Made by a program: the position numbers and the translations under genes | From: Acidimicrobiia bacterium | Lineage (GTDB): Bacteria > Actinomycetota > Acidimicrobiia > Acidimicrobiales > Poriferisodalaceae | Assembly: GCA_022824805.1 (NCBI GenBank) | Contig: JAJDZE010000035.1 | Span: forward strand, 1 to 32,035 | DNA length: 32,035 nt | Direction: 5' to 3' | Shown here: positions 12,338-18,891 of the stretch, in pieces | Numbering within the stretch: position 1 is the first letter of the stretch | How the letters are laid out: every line of letters begins with the position of its first letter | Notes under the pieces: generated by a model | The model's input: only the letters and a program-made list of their open reading frames with translations | The model's database searches: none | Told to the model about the DNA's origin: nothing

Positions 12338-12343
12338 TATATT
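12338..12343 (+). promoter_or_regulatory. Putative -10 box (TATATT) of vapBC
   Basis: TATATT is nearly the consensus -10 hexamer and ends seven bases before the vapB ATG at 12351. No Shine-Dalgarno sequence is present, so the transcript is likely leaderless. TTGATC at 12318 would leave only a 14-base spacer, so the -35 box is uncertain. Confidence 0.5.
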
Positions 12344-12350
12344 CGCCGCC

Positions 12351-12572
12351 ATGACCAAACGACTTGTCGACATCGACGACGACGCGCTGCAACAGGCCCG
12401 GACTGCGCTCGGCGACGTCACCATCAAGGAAGCCGTGAACACTGGTCTGCGCGAGATCTGCGACCGCCACAAGCGTCGGCGCCTGTTCCGAAGCATTCAA
12501 GAATTGGCACGTGCCGATCTCGGTGACGCCGACGTGATGCACGGCGCGTGGCTGCAAGCCGCCGAGCGGTGA
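12351..12572 (+). CDS. vapB: VapB-type antitoxin
   Basis: The product is 73 residues. MTKRLVDIDDDALQQARTAL followed by VTIKEAVNTGLREICDR is the ribbon-helix-helix pattern of the VapB / DUF2191 antitoxins: a short strand that contacts DNA, then two helices. The C-terminal part (RRRLFRSIQELARADLGDADVMHGAW) would wrap the toxin. Its stop codon overlaps the start of the PIN-domain gene in the arrangement GTGA, the usual antitoxin-first, translationally coupled order. I chose ATG 12351 because it starts the family homology and follows a TATATT box. It probably represses its own promoter through the inverted repeat at 12281-12317. Confidence 0.85.
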   Translation: MTKRLVDIDDDALQQARTALGDVTIKEAVNTGLREICDRHKRRRLFRSIQELARADLGDADVMHGAWLQAAER

Positions 12573-12991
12573 GCGCCGCATCGCAGCCCCTGTACCTAGC
12601 AGACAAGAGCGCGCTTGCCCGCAGCCATCTCGAAGCGGTCGCGCAGGTGCTCGGGCCGCTGTTCGATGCCGCACAGGTCGTCACCTGTCCGATCATCGAC
12701 TTGGAACTGCTGTTCAGCGCCCGCAACGAAGCCGAGCATCGCTCTCTGCGTGCTGAGCTTGGCGTGCTGCGGTCGTTTCCGATCAACGAACAGATCACCG
12801 ATCGCGCGGTCGAGGTGCAGGGACTGCTGGCAGCCACTGGCCAACACCGGGTGCCGATCGCCGATCTGTTGATCTCGGCAGTCGCGGAGTCGAACGACCT
12901 GATGGTGCTGCACTACGACCGCGACTTCGACACGATCGCTGCGGTCACCGGCCAGCCTGTCGAATGGGTCGTGACCCGCGGCTCGCTATGA
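12569..12991 (+). CDS. vapC: VapC-type toxin, PIN-domain ribonuclease
   Basis: The product is 140 residues from GTG 12569. It has the PIN-domain acidic residues: Asp12 (YLADKSAL), Glu46 (IIDLELLFSAR), Asp99 (VPIADLLISAVA) and Asp117/Asp119 (HYDRDFDTIA). These hold Mg2+ for cleavage of RNA, in known VapCs usually tRNA or the 23S rRNA sarcin-ricin loop. The target here cannot be predicted. The first motif reads ADKSAL instead of the commoner LDTSAL. The gene appears complete. Its 3' end recurs as a fragment after aroC (14124-14216). Confidence 0.88.
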   Translation: MSAASQPLYLADKSALARSHLEAVAQVLGPLFDAAQVVTCPIIDLELLFSARNEAEHRSLRAELGVLRSFPINEQITDRAVEVQGLLAATGQHRVPIADLLISAVAESNDLMVLHYDRDFDTIAAVTGQPVEWVVTRGSL

Positions 12992-13008
12992 ATCAGAGCG
13001 CGCCGTCG

Positions 13009-13014
13009 TAGGGT
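13009..13014 (+). promoter_or_regulatory. Putative -10 box (TAGGGT) of aroC
   Basis: TAGGGT ends six bases before the aroC ATG at 13021, and no Shine-Dalgarno sequence lies between. It lies in the 29-base gap after vapC, so aroC probably has its own leaderless promoter. Confidence 0.5.
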
Positions 13015-13020
13015 TCTCAT

Positions 13021-14118
13021 ATGGGCGGCAGCACGTTCGGGGAGCGCTTCGCGATCACCACGTTCGGTGAATCTCATGGCGGCGCGTTGGGGGTGATCAT
13101 CGACGGCTGCCCCGCGCGCATCGAGTTGAGCGAAGCCGATGTGCAGGTCGACCTCGACCGGCGCCGTCCCGGCCAGAGCCGCATTGTCACCCAGCGCCAG
13201 GAGGCTGACCGGGTGACGATCCATTCGGGTGTTTTCGAGGGCCTCACGCTGGGCACGCCGATCGGCATGACCGTGGCCAATACCGACGCCCGTCCCGGCG
13301 CGTATTCCGAGATGGCCACCACGTACCGGCCGAGCCACGCCGACTACACCACCGAGGCCAAGTACGGCATCCGCAACTGGCAAGGAGGCGGCCGTGCATC
13401 GGCCCGCGAGACCGTCGGCCGGGTTGCCGCGGGTGCCGTGGCTCGGAAGGTCCTGGCGATGGCCGGGGTGGAAGTGCTGGGCTGGGTCAGCTCGGTGCGC
13501 GACATCACTGCCGATGTCGGTCCTGCGGAGGTGACCCGCGACGACGTGGAAACCGGTCCGACGCGCTGCCCCGATCCCGACGCCGCCGCTCGCATCATCG
13601 ATGCCATCGACGCTGCCCGCCATGACGGCAACTCGCTGGGCGGGGTGGTGGCCTGCGTGGCGCGCGGCGTGCCGCCGGGCTTGGGCGAACCGGTTTTCGA
13701 CAAGCTCGACGCCGAGCTGGCGGGTGCGGTGATGTCGCTGCCGGCGGCCAAGGGCATGGAGATCGGCAGCGGCTTCGCCGGAACGCTGATGAGCGGTCGC
13801 ACCCACAACGACGAGTTCGCGCCCGGTCCCGACGGCCGACCCGTCACGGTGACCAATCGCAGCGGCGGCATCCAGGGCGGCATCAGCAACGGTGCCGACA
13901 TCGTGCTGCGTGTGGCCTTCAAGCCCACCGCGACGATTGCGAGTGAGCAGAAGACCGTCACGAACTCGGGGAAGGCCACCGTGCTCGCTGCCCGCGGCCG
14001 CCACGATCCGTGCGTGCTGCCCCGAGCGGTGCCGATGGTCGAGGCGATGGTCTGCTTGGTGCTGGCCGACCATCTCCTGCGCCAGCAGACCACCCAGCTC
14101 GCCCCGCCCCAGGGCTGA
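13021..14118 (+). CDS. aroC: Chorismate synthase
   Basis: The product is 365 residues, normal for the family. It makes chorismate from 5-enolpyruvylshikimate 3-phosphate with reduced FMN, the last step of the shikimate pathway, in the cytosol. Visible signatures are [18 protein letters not shown] with the conserved His19, [22 protein letters not shown] (residues 122-143) and [25 protein letters not shown]. The gene stands apart from other aromatic biosynthesis genes. It is bracketed by a complete vapC upstream and a vapC 3' relic immediately downstream, so it lies in a rearranged spot. The start at ATG 13021 is supported by the family N-terminus and the TAGGGT box. Confidence 0.96.
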   Translation: MGGSTFGERFAITTFGESHGGALGVIIDGCPARIELSEADVQVDLDRRRPGQSRIVTQRQEADRVTIHSGVFEGLTLGTPIGMTVANTDARPGAYSEMATTYRPSHADYTTEAKYGIRNWQGGGRASARETVGRVAAGAVARKVLAMAGVEVLGWVSSVRDITADVGPAEVTRDDVETGPTRCPDPDAAARIIDAIDAARHDGNSLGGVVACVARGVPPGLGEPVFDKLDAELAGAVMSLPAAKGMEIGSGFAGTLMSGRTHNDEFAPGPDGRPVTVTNRSGGIQGGISNGADIVLRVAFKPTATIASEQKTVTNSGKATVLAARGRHDPCVLPRAVPMVEAMVCLVLADHLLRQQTTQLAPPQG

Positions 14119-14123
14119 CCGGC

Positions 14124-14216
14124 TTGGCGGTGCTGCACTACGACCGCGACTTCGACCCGGCCGCCGCAGCGGCGGGTCGTCCTGCCGAGCGGGTCGCACC
14201 CGGCGGATCGCTGTGA
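14124..14216 (+). pseudogene. vapC 3'-end relic
   Basis: Directly after the aroC stop, an open stretch encodes LAVLHYDRDFDPAAAAAGRPAERVAPGGSL and a stop. It aligns end to end with the VapC C-terminus LMVLHYDRDFDTIAAVTGQPVEWVVTRGSL and stop. At the DNA level, 14129-14156 is identical to 12904-12931 over 28 bases. The rest of the toxin, including three of the catalytic acidic residues, is missing, so no functional toxin can be made. The relic's TGA overlaps the GTG of the next gene. Confidence 0.8.
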
Positions 14217-14953
14217 GCGTGACCCAAGCGCTGCTGGTGGCCGGTGCGGGCGTGGTGGCGGGCGTGGTGAATGCCATGGCCGGCGGCGGCTCGCTGCTCA
14301 CGGTCAGCCTGCTCACGGTGGTCGGCGACCTCGGCGGGCTGGTCGCCAACGGCACCAACCGCATCGGCGTCGTCACGCAGAACCTGGCCTCGGTCGCCGG
14401 CTACCGATCCGAAGGTGTGTCGGGCTTGCGCCGCTCGGTGCCCGTGCTGCTGCCGGCACTCGTCGGCTCGGTAATCGGCGCCTACGCGGTCTCCAGCCTG
14501 CTCAGCGATACGGCCTTCGAGCGGGTCTTCGGCATTCTCATGGTGCCGCTGCTGCTCCTGAGCCTGTGGCCGCCGAAGGCCCGTGGCGACGAGATCGTCT
14601 GGCCGAAGGCGCTGACCGTGGTGGTGTTCTTCCTGATCGGCGCCTACGGCGGTGCCTTTCAAGCAGGTGTGGGGCTGGTGCTGGTGCTGGCGCTGTCGCA
14701 CGCCGGGCTCGACTTGGTGAACGCCAACGCGGTCAAGGTGGTGGTGATCGCTGTGCTGACTGTGGTGGCGGTGCCGGTGTTCATCCTGAACGATCAGGTC
14801 CACTGGGGATTCGCGGTCATCGTGGCCGCGGGCTTCGCTTTGGGGGGTTGGCTGGGTGCCCGCTGGGCGGTGCGCGGCGGCGAGCGGCTGATCCGACCCG
14901 TGCTGGCCGTCGCTGTCCTCGGCCTCGCTGGCCGCATGATCGGCCTGTACTGA
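14213..14953 (+). CDS. TSUP (TauE/SafE) family membrane permease
   Basis: The product is 246 residues, almost entirely hydrophobic, with about eight membrane segments. The family's N-terminal motif GVVAGVVNAMAGGGSLLTVSLL and the half-repeat motif LIGAYGGAFQAGVGLVLVLAL are both present. TNRIGVVTQNLASVAGYR follows the first motif as usual. Members export or import sulfite, sulfonates or related organic anions through the cytoplasmic membrane; the substrate here is unknown. I chose GTG 14213, which overlaps the stop of the vapC relic; GTG 14219 is equally possible. The following aminotransferase has its own box, so co-transcription is not implied. Confidence 0.87.
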   Translation: MSVTQALLVAGAGVVAGVVNAMAGGGSLLTVSLLTVVGDLGGLVANGTNRIGVVTQNLASVAGYRSEGVSGLRRSVPVLLPALVGSVIGAYAVSSLLSDTAFERVFGILMVPLLLLSLWPPKARGDEIVWPKALTVVVFFLIGAYGGAFQAGVGLVLVLALSHAGLDLVNANAVKVVVIAVLTVVAVPVFILNDQVHWGFAVIVAAGFALGGWLGARWAVRGGERLIRPVLAVAVLGLAGRMIGLY

Positions 14954-14973
14954 GAACCCGACGGCGGGGCGCG

Positions 14974-14979
14974 TAGGGT
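14974..14979 (+). promoter_or_regulatory. Putative -10 box (TAGGGT) of the aminotransferase gene
   Basis: TAGGGT ends six bases before GTG 14986, the same hexamer and spacing as at aroC, and no Shine-Dalgarno sequence is visible. Confidence 0.5.
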
Positions 14980-14985
14980 CACGCC

Positions 14986-16140
14986 GTGATATTCGAACTG
15001 GACGCCGAACGGGTGAGGAACCGCCCGGGCATCAAGTGGGGACGCGAAGGCCCCGACGTGCTGGCGGCATGGGTCGCCGACATGGACGTGGAGCTGCCCG
15101 CAGTCGTGCTCGACGCCGTGCGCGAGCGCATCGACTCGGGCGGCTTGGGCTACGACTTCTACGACCAGCCGATCCCCGTGCTGCGCGTGTTCGCCAAGCG
15201 CATGGGCGAGGCGTTCGGCTGGCAGGTCGACCCGCTCGACGTGGTACGGGTGCACGACGTGATCCAGGGCTTGGAGCTGGCGATCACCTACTGCACCGAA
15301 CCCGGCGACGGCGTCATCTTCCAGACGCCCGCCTACCCGCCGTTCTTCTCCAGCGTCACCGGGCATGGCCGCCGGGTGGTGCCCAACCCGCTCGTCCGCT
15401 ACGACGACGGCTGGCGGCTCGACCTCGACCACTTCGAATCGGTGGCGTCGGCGCCCGATGTGACCGCGGTGATCCTGTGCCAGCCGCACAACCCGTGCGG
15501 CATGGTGCTCGACGCCGAGGGCATCGCCGCGGTGATCGACATTGCCGAGCGTCACGATCTGGTGGTGATCTCTGATGAGATCCATTGCGACCTGGTATAT
15601 GCGCCCCGGCGGCACATCCCGGTGGCGTCGGTCAGCGAGCTGGCCGCCGAGCGGACCGTCACCGTCACCGCTGCCACCAAGTCGTTCAACATGGCAGGGC
15701 TGCGGATGGCGTTCCTGCATTCGGCGTCGTCGCGCTACGGCCCGATCGTCAAGAAGATTCCCAAGCGGCTGATCGGCGGCATCGGCATCCTCGGGCAGGT
15801 CGCCACCATCGCCGGCTGGACCGAAGCGCAGGACTGGCTCGACGAGCTGTTGGCCGGCCTCGACAGCAACCGTCACCTGCTGGCGGAGCTGCTGGCGGAG
15901 CGGCTGCCCGAGGTGCGCTACCGGCCGCCCGATGCCACCTACCTGGCGTGGCTGGACTGCCGCGAGCTGGGCCTGGGCGACGACCCAGCCTCGGTGTTCT
16001 TGGGGCGGGGTCGCGTGTACCTGAACTCCGGCCTCGACTTCGGTCCCGAAGGCGCGGGCCATGTGCGGCTCAACTTCGCCACATCGCCGGCCATGCTCGA
16101 CGAGGCCACCGCCCGCATGGCCAAAGCCATCGGCCGCTAG
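14986..16140 (+). CDS. PLP-dependent aminotransferase, PatB/MalY type (putative C-S beta-lyase)
   Basis: The product is 384 residues with the fold-type I aminotransferase layout. Residues include Asn169 (QPHNPCG), Asp197 (VISDEIHCDLVY) and the PLP-binding Lys232 (TAATKSFNMAGLR). WVADMDVELPAVVLDAVRERI and GYDFYDQPIP near the N-terminus are typical of the PatB/MalY branch, which cleaves cystathionine or cysteine conjugates to pyruvate, ammonia and a thiol. Ordinary aminotransferase activity cannot be excluded. The start is GTG 14986, placed by the family N-terminus and the upstream TAGGGT box. Its stop lies four bases from the convergent SURF1 gene, so the two share no room for a classical terminator. 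Confidence 0.88.
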   Translation: MIFELDAERVRNRPGIKWGREGPDVLAAWVADMDVELPAVVLDAVRERIDSGGLGYDFYDQPIPVLRVFAKRMGEAFGWQVDPLDVVRVHDVIQGLELAITYCTEPGDGVIFQTPAYPPFFSSVTGHGRRVVPNPLVRYDDGWRLDLDHFESVASAPDVTAVILCQPHNPCGMVLDAEGIAAVIDIAERHDLVVISDEIHCDLVYAPRRHIPVASVSELAAERTVTVTAATKSFNMAGLRMAFLHSASSRYGPIVKKIPKRLIGGIGILGQVATIAGWTEAQDWLDELLAGLDSNRHLLAELLAERLPEVRYRPPDATYLAWLDCRELGLGDDPASVFLGRGRVYLNSGLDFGPEGAGHVRLNFATSPAMLDEATARMAKAIGR

Positions 16141-16144
16141 CCAC

Positions 16145-17053
16145 TCAGTCGTCGGCGATCTGCTCGGATTCGCCTCTGCGGGCTTGGTGGCGCAGTACGA
16201 GCGTGTAGCCCACGATGGCGGCGGCGGCGAAGCTGAACCACTGGATCGTGTAGCCGAGGTGGGGGCCGGCGTCGAACTCCGGCGGTCGCAGCGGCCGGAG
16301 CAAGGCTGTCAGGTCGGTGCTCGAGCCGGCTGTTCCTGAGCCGTCTCCGCCGAGACGGATCGGCGTTGCGTCTGCACGTGTGGCAGCGATGAGCTCGACG
16401 TAGACCGGCACGAGATCAAGCGTCGTCTGCTGGTCGATGCGCGGAACGTCGGTGCGGGCCAGCGAGTCGAGCTGTCCGACGGCGGGGTCGGCCGGCCCGA
16501 GCAGGCCGCGCTGCTGGCTCAGGCGGATGCGACCGGTGAGGCGGCGTGCATCGCTGAGTCCGCCGAGGAAGGCGTTGGCGCCTGCTGAGATGGCGTCCTC
16601 GCAGACGCCGCCAGCCGGCAGCCAGCCGACAACTACGAGGATGCCCGTCGTAGCCGAGCCGGTGCCTGAACCGCTGCTCGTGGCGTCGCCGTCGCCATCT
16701 GCGGCGGGCATCGTTGTCTCTGGCTCGACGGGCACAGCGATGTGGCAACCCGGAACGCCGTCGAGGCTGCGGTTGCGGATCTGCACGGCCTCGTTCCAGT
16801 CGAACCGCTCGACCGTCAAGTTCACCGTCCGGTACTCCAGCCGTTCTGCGTACCCGGCTGTCGACATGGCTTCAAGGAAACGATCGACATCGAGGGCTGG
16901 CGTGTCCTGCCGCTCGACAATCGCCGCATTGCGGTCGCGTACCTCGTTGTGGCGGCTGAGCTGCCAGAAGCCTGCGATCAGGAACACCACCAGCAGGCCG
17001 CCGGCCAGCGCATGCCCAGTCACCCAGCGCGGCGTCAACGCGAAGCGGTACAC
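16145..17053 (-). CDS. SURF1 family protein (cytochrome oxidase biogenesis)
   Basis: The product is 302 residues with the SURF1 pattern. A membrane segment near the N-terminus (GGLLVVFLIAGFWQLSRHNE) is followed by an extracytoplasmic domain with YRTVNLTVERFDWNEAVQIR and GILVVVGWLP, and a second membrane segment at the end (GYTIQWFSFAAAAIVGYTLVLRHQ). Family members assist assembly of haem-copper cytochrome c oxidase, probably through haem a insertion. A Gly/Ser/Asp-rich stretch (around residues 112-134) interrupts the domain just before GILVVVGWLP and looks like a lineage-specific insertion. The start is GTG 17053; no clear Shine-Dalgarno sequence is present. It is divergent from the HipA-like kinase gene. 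Confidence 0.85.
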   Translation of the reverse strand: MYRFALTPRWVTGHALAGGLLVVFLIAGFWQLSRHNEVRDRNAAIVERQDTPALDVDRFLEAMSTAGYAERLEYRTVNLTVERFDWNEAVQIRNRSLDGVPGCHIAVPVEPETTMPAADGDGDATSSGSGTGSATTGILVVVGWLPAGGVCEDAISAGANAFLGGLSDARRLTGRIRLSQQRGLLGPADPAVGQLDSLARTDVPRIDQQTTLDLVPVYVELIAATRADATPIRLGGDGSGTAGSSTDLTALLRPLRPPEFDAGPHLGYTIQWFSFAAAAIVGYTLVLRHQARRGESEQIADD

Positions 17054-17093
17054 CTCAGCAGCCTGGTGTCGGCGGGTCGCTCATCGTGCGACC

Positions 17094-18077
17094 ATGACGG
17101 GAGTCGCGCACGCGCCGAAACTAGCGACGCGCGCATCGGGGGTCGTGGTCACTGTGTCAGCGGAGGTGAATTCCTACCCCGAGATCGATGTGACCGGATG
17201 GCTTTCCGCCAGTGAGGAACCACTCGGCACCAAACCGAAGCGCTGGCTCGCGCACCCCGAGACCGGTGATCGGTGGCTGCTGAAGTACGTCACCTACAGC
17301 ACAGGTGCCGATGGGTTCCGCTATCAGAAGGGCGACGACTGGGCGGAGCGCGTCGCCAGCGGCGTCGCAGCCGCGCTCAACGTCCCGGCTGCCCATGTCG
17401 AGTTGGCGGTGGACCGTTCGCCGACGAGGCAGCTCGGCATCATCAGCAAGTCTGTGCTGTCCTCGGCCCCCGATGGTGCCGAACCCGTCGAGGAGCTCGT
17501 GCCGGGCAACGAGTTCTTGGCTCAGCCAGCCCGACCGGGTGCTCGGAGCGGTTACACGATTGACGCTGTGCATGCGGCGCTCGCGGACGTAGAGGCACCC
17601 ATCGGCTCGCCCCCGGAATTCGACGCCTGGGATGCCTTCGCTGGCTATCTCGTGCTGGACGGTCTGCTTGGCAACACCGACCGGCACGAGGAGAACTGGG
17701 CTGTCATGGTGACTCCGGTACGGCGGCGGCTGTCCCCGACCTTCGATCACGCATCGTCGCTGGGCTTTCTGCTCTCCGACACGGAGCGGAGCAAGCGCTT
17801 GGCGACGCGCGATCGCGGCTATACGCCTGAGGCCTATACACGAGGCGCTCGGACGCCGTTCGCCGACAGGCCTCACCCCATTGACGTTGCGTTGGCTGCC
17901 CTCGACCGGTGTGCCATGAGCGTTCGAGATCATTGGCTGAGCGCATGCAGTGATGCCGACACCCTTGTCGGGCCCATCTGGAGGATCCCTGACGAGCGCA
18001 TTTCGGAAGCATCTCGTGACTTCGCAGAACGCCTGCTGCGAGCGAATAGCGCGCGCTTGTTCGGACAACTCGGATAG
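17094..18077 (+). CDS. HipA-like kinase domain protein
   Basis: From ATG 17094 the product is 327 residues. The C-terminal half has the HipA-type catalytic core. A catalytic loop GNTDRHEENWAVMV holds Asp196 and Asn201, and a metal-binding PTFDHASSLGF holds Asp218. Lys64 in RWLLKYVTY is the likely ATP-contacting lysine. The length and layout resemble single-domain HipA relatives such as CtkA or HipT rather than full HipA of about 440 residues: the beta-rich N-subdomain 1 is absent. A HIRAN protein with a HipA N-terminus-like segment follows after 34 bases. GTG 17154 or 17166 (before NSYPEIDVTGW) may be the real start, since residues 1-24 look non-conserved. No HipB-like DNA-binding gene is adjacent. 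Substrate and role are unknown. Confidence 0.8.
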   Translation: MTGVAHAPKLATRASGVVVTVSAEVNSYPEIDVTGWLSASEEPLGTKPKRWLAHPETGDRWLLKYVTYSTGADGFRYQKGDDWAERVASGVAAALNVPAAHVELAVDRSPTRQLGIISKSVLSSAPDGAEPVEELVPGNEFLAQPARPGARSGYTIDAVHAALADVEAPIGSPPEFDAWDAFAGYLVLDGLLGNTDRHEENWAVMVTPVRRRLSPTFDHASSLGFLLSDTERSKRLATRDRGYTPEAYTRGARTPFADRPHPIDVALAALDRCAMSVRDHWLSACSDADTLVGPIWRIPDERISEASRDFAERLLRANSARLFGQLG

Positions 18078-18098
18078 CATCCTGTCACACCCCCTGCC

Positions 18099-18104
18099 TA
18101 CGGT
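18099..18104 (+). promoter_or_regulatory. Putative -10 box (TACGGT) of the HIRAN gene
   Basis: TACGGT fits TANNNT and ends seven bases before ATG 18112. GAGGG between the box and the ATG could act as a ribosome site instead, so the gene may be read both from here and as part of the kinase transcript. Confidence 0.35.
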
Positions 18105-18111
18105 GAGGGCC

Positions 18112-18855
18112 ATGGCTGAAGACCGGGACCGCCGCCTGTACGCCGCTTGGCGCAATCCCGACGGACTGATCCGCCCCGTCGGCGTTCTCTCACTGCGCGA
18201 GTCCGATGAGCAGCAGCGCTACCACTTCGTGTACCTGAAGGCGGCCGAGGATTTCGAGGGCTTCGACGGGCTTCCCGGGCTGCGCGACCTACATCGGGCC
18301 TACGAAAGCGAGCAGCTGTTCCCCGTCTTTCGCAACCGGCTCATGCCGCGGCGCCGACCCGATTATGCAGACTTCGTGCAGCGGCTCAAGCTCGACGTAG
18401 AGACTGACCCGTTCGAGGTGCTCATTCGCAGCGAGGGCAAGAAGGCAACAGATCGCGTCGAGGTGTTCGCGCACCCCGAGCGCACGCCCGATGGCGAGCT
18501 CACGACGCTATTTTTCTTGCGTGGGGTGCGCCACCTTTCGGGTGCATTGGCGTCTGTTGGCGAAGTGCAGGCCGGTGATGTGCTGGAACTCGAGGACGAC
18601 CCGGCGAACGCTGTCAACGCGCAGGCCATCCTCATCAGCACGCGAACAGGCCGCCGGATCGGCTGGGTGCCCGATTGCCTCGTTGCCACGCTTCACGAAC
18701 TGCGCGAACTCGATGCCACCCTCGAAGTGACCGCTGAACACGTCAACCCCGAGAGCGCGCCGAACCACATGCGCGTGCTGTGCCGGCTGCGGGCGCCATG
18801 GCCGCAGGGATATGAGCCATTGACCGGGCCGGACTACCAGCCCATCGCTGCCTGA
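18112..18855 (+). CDS. HIRAN-domain protein with HipA N-terminus-like region
   Basis: The product is 247 residues in two parts. Residues about 133-210 are a HIRAN domain: FFLRGVRHLSGALASVGEVQ, then GDVLELEDDPANAVNAQAILIST and GRRIGWVPDCLVATL, the conserved N-x-x-A-I and GxVP pattern. HIRAN domains of HLTF and related proteins bind DNA ends. Residues about 20-120 (PVGVLSLRESDEQQRYHFVYLK, ESEQLFPVFRNRLMPRRRPDY) resemble the N-subdomain 1 of HipA (a VG-L strand, a Y-F-Y strand and an F--NRL-P motif). That is the piece missing from the preceding kinase, so by inference the two proteins may form one split HipA-like unit, as HipS and HipT do in HipBST. ATG 18112 is placed by the MAEDRDRRLYAAWRNPDG N-terminus. 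Confidence 0.78.
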   Translation: MAEDRDRRLYAAWRNPDGLIRPVGVLSLRESDEQQRYHFVYLKAAEDFEGFDGLPGLRDLHRAYESEQLFPVFRNRLMPRRRPDYADFVQRLKLDVETDPFEVLIRSEGKKATDRVEVFAHPERTPDGELTTLFFLRGVRHLSGALASVGEVQAGDVLELEDDPANAVNAQAILISTRTGRRIGWVPDCLVATLHELRELDATLEVTAEHVNPESAPNHMRVLCRLRAPWPQGYEPLTGPDYQPIAA

Positions 18856-18891
18856 ACGCCGCGATGCAGGCGCTCGGCCTCGCGAGCGACG

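Noticed and set aside
13021-14216. aroC bracketed by vapC and a vapC tail as a possible transposon or integron cassette
   Set aside because: There is no transposase, integrase, inverted repeats or target-site duplication. A past recombination or gene loss explains it more simply.
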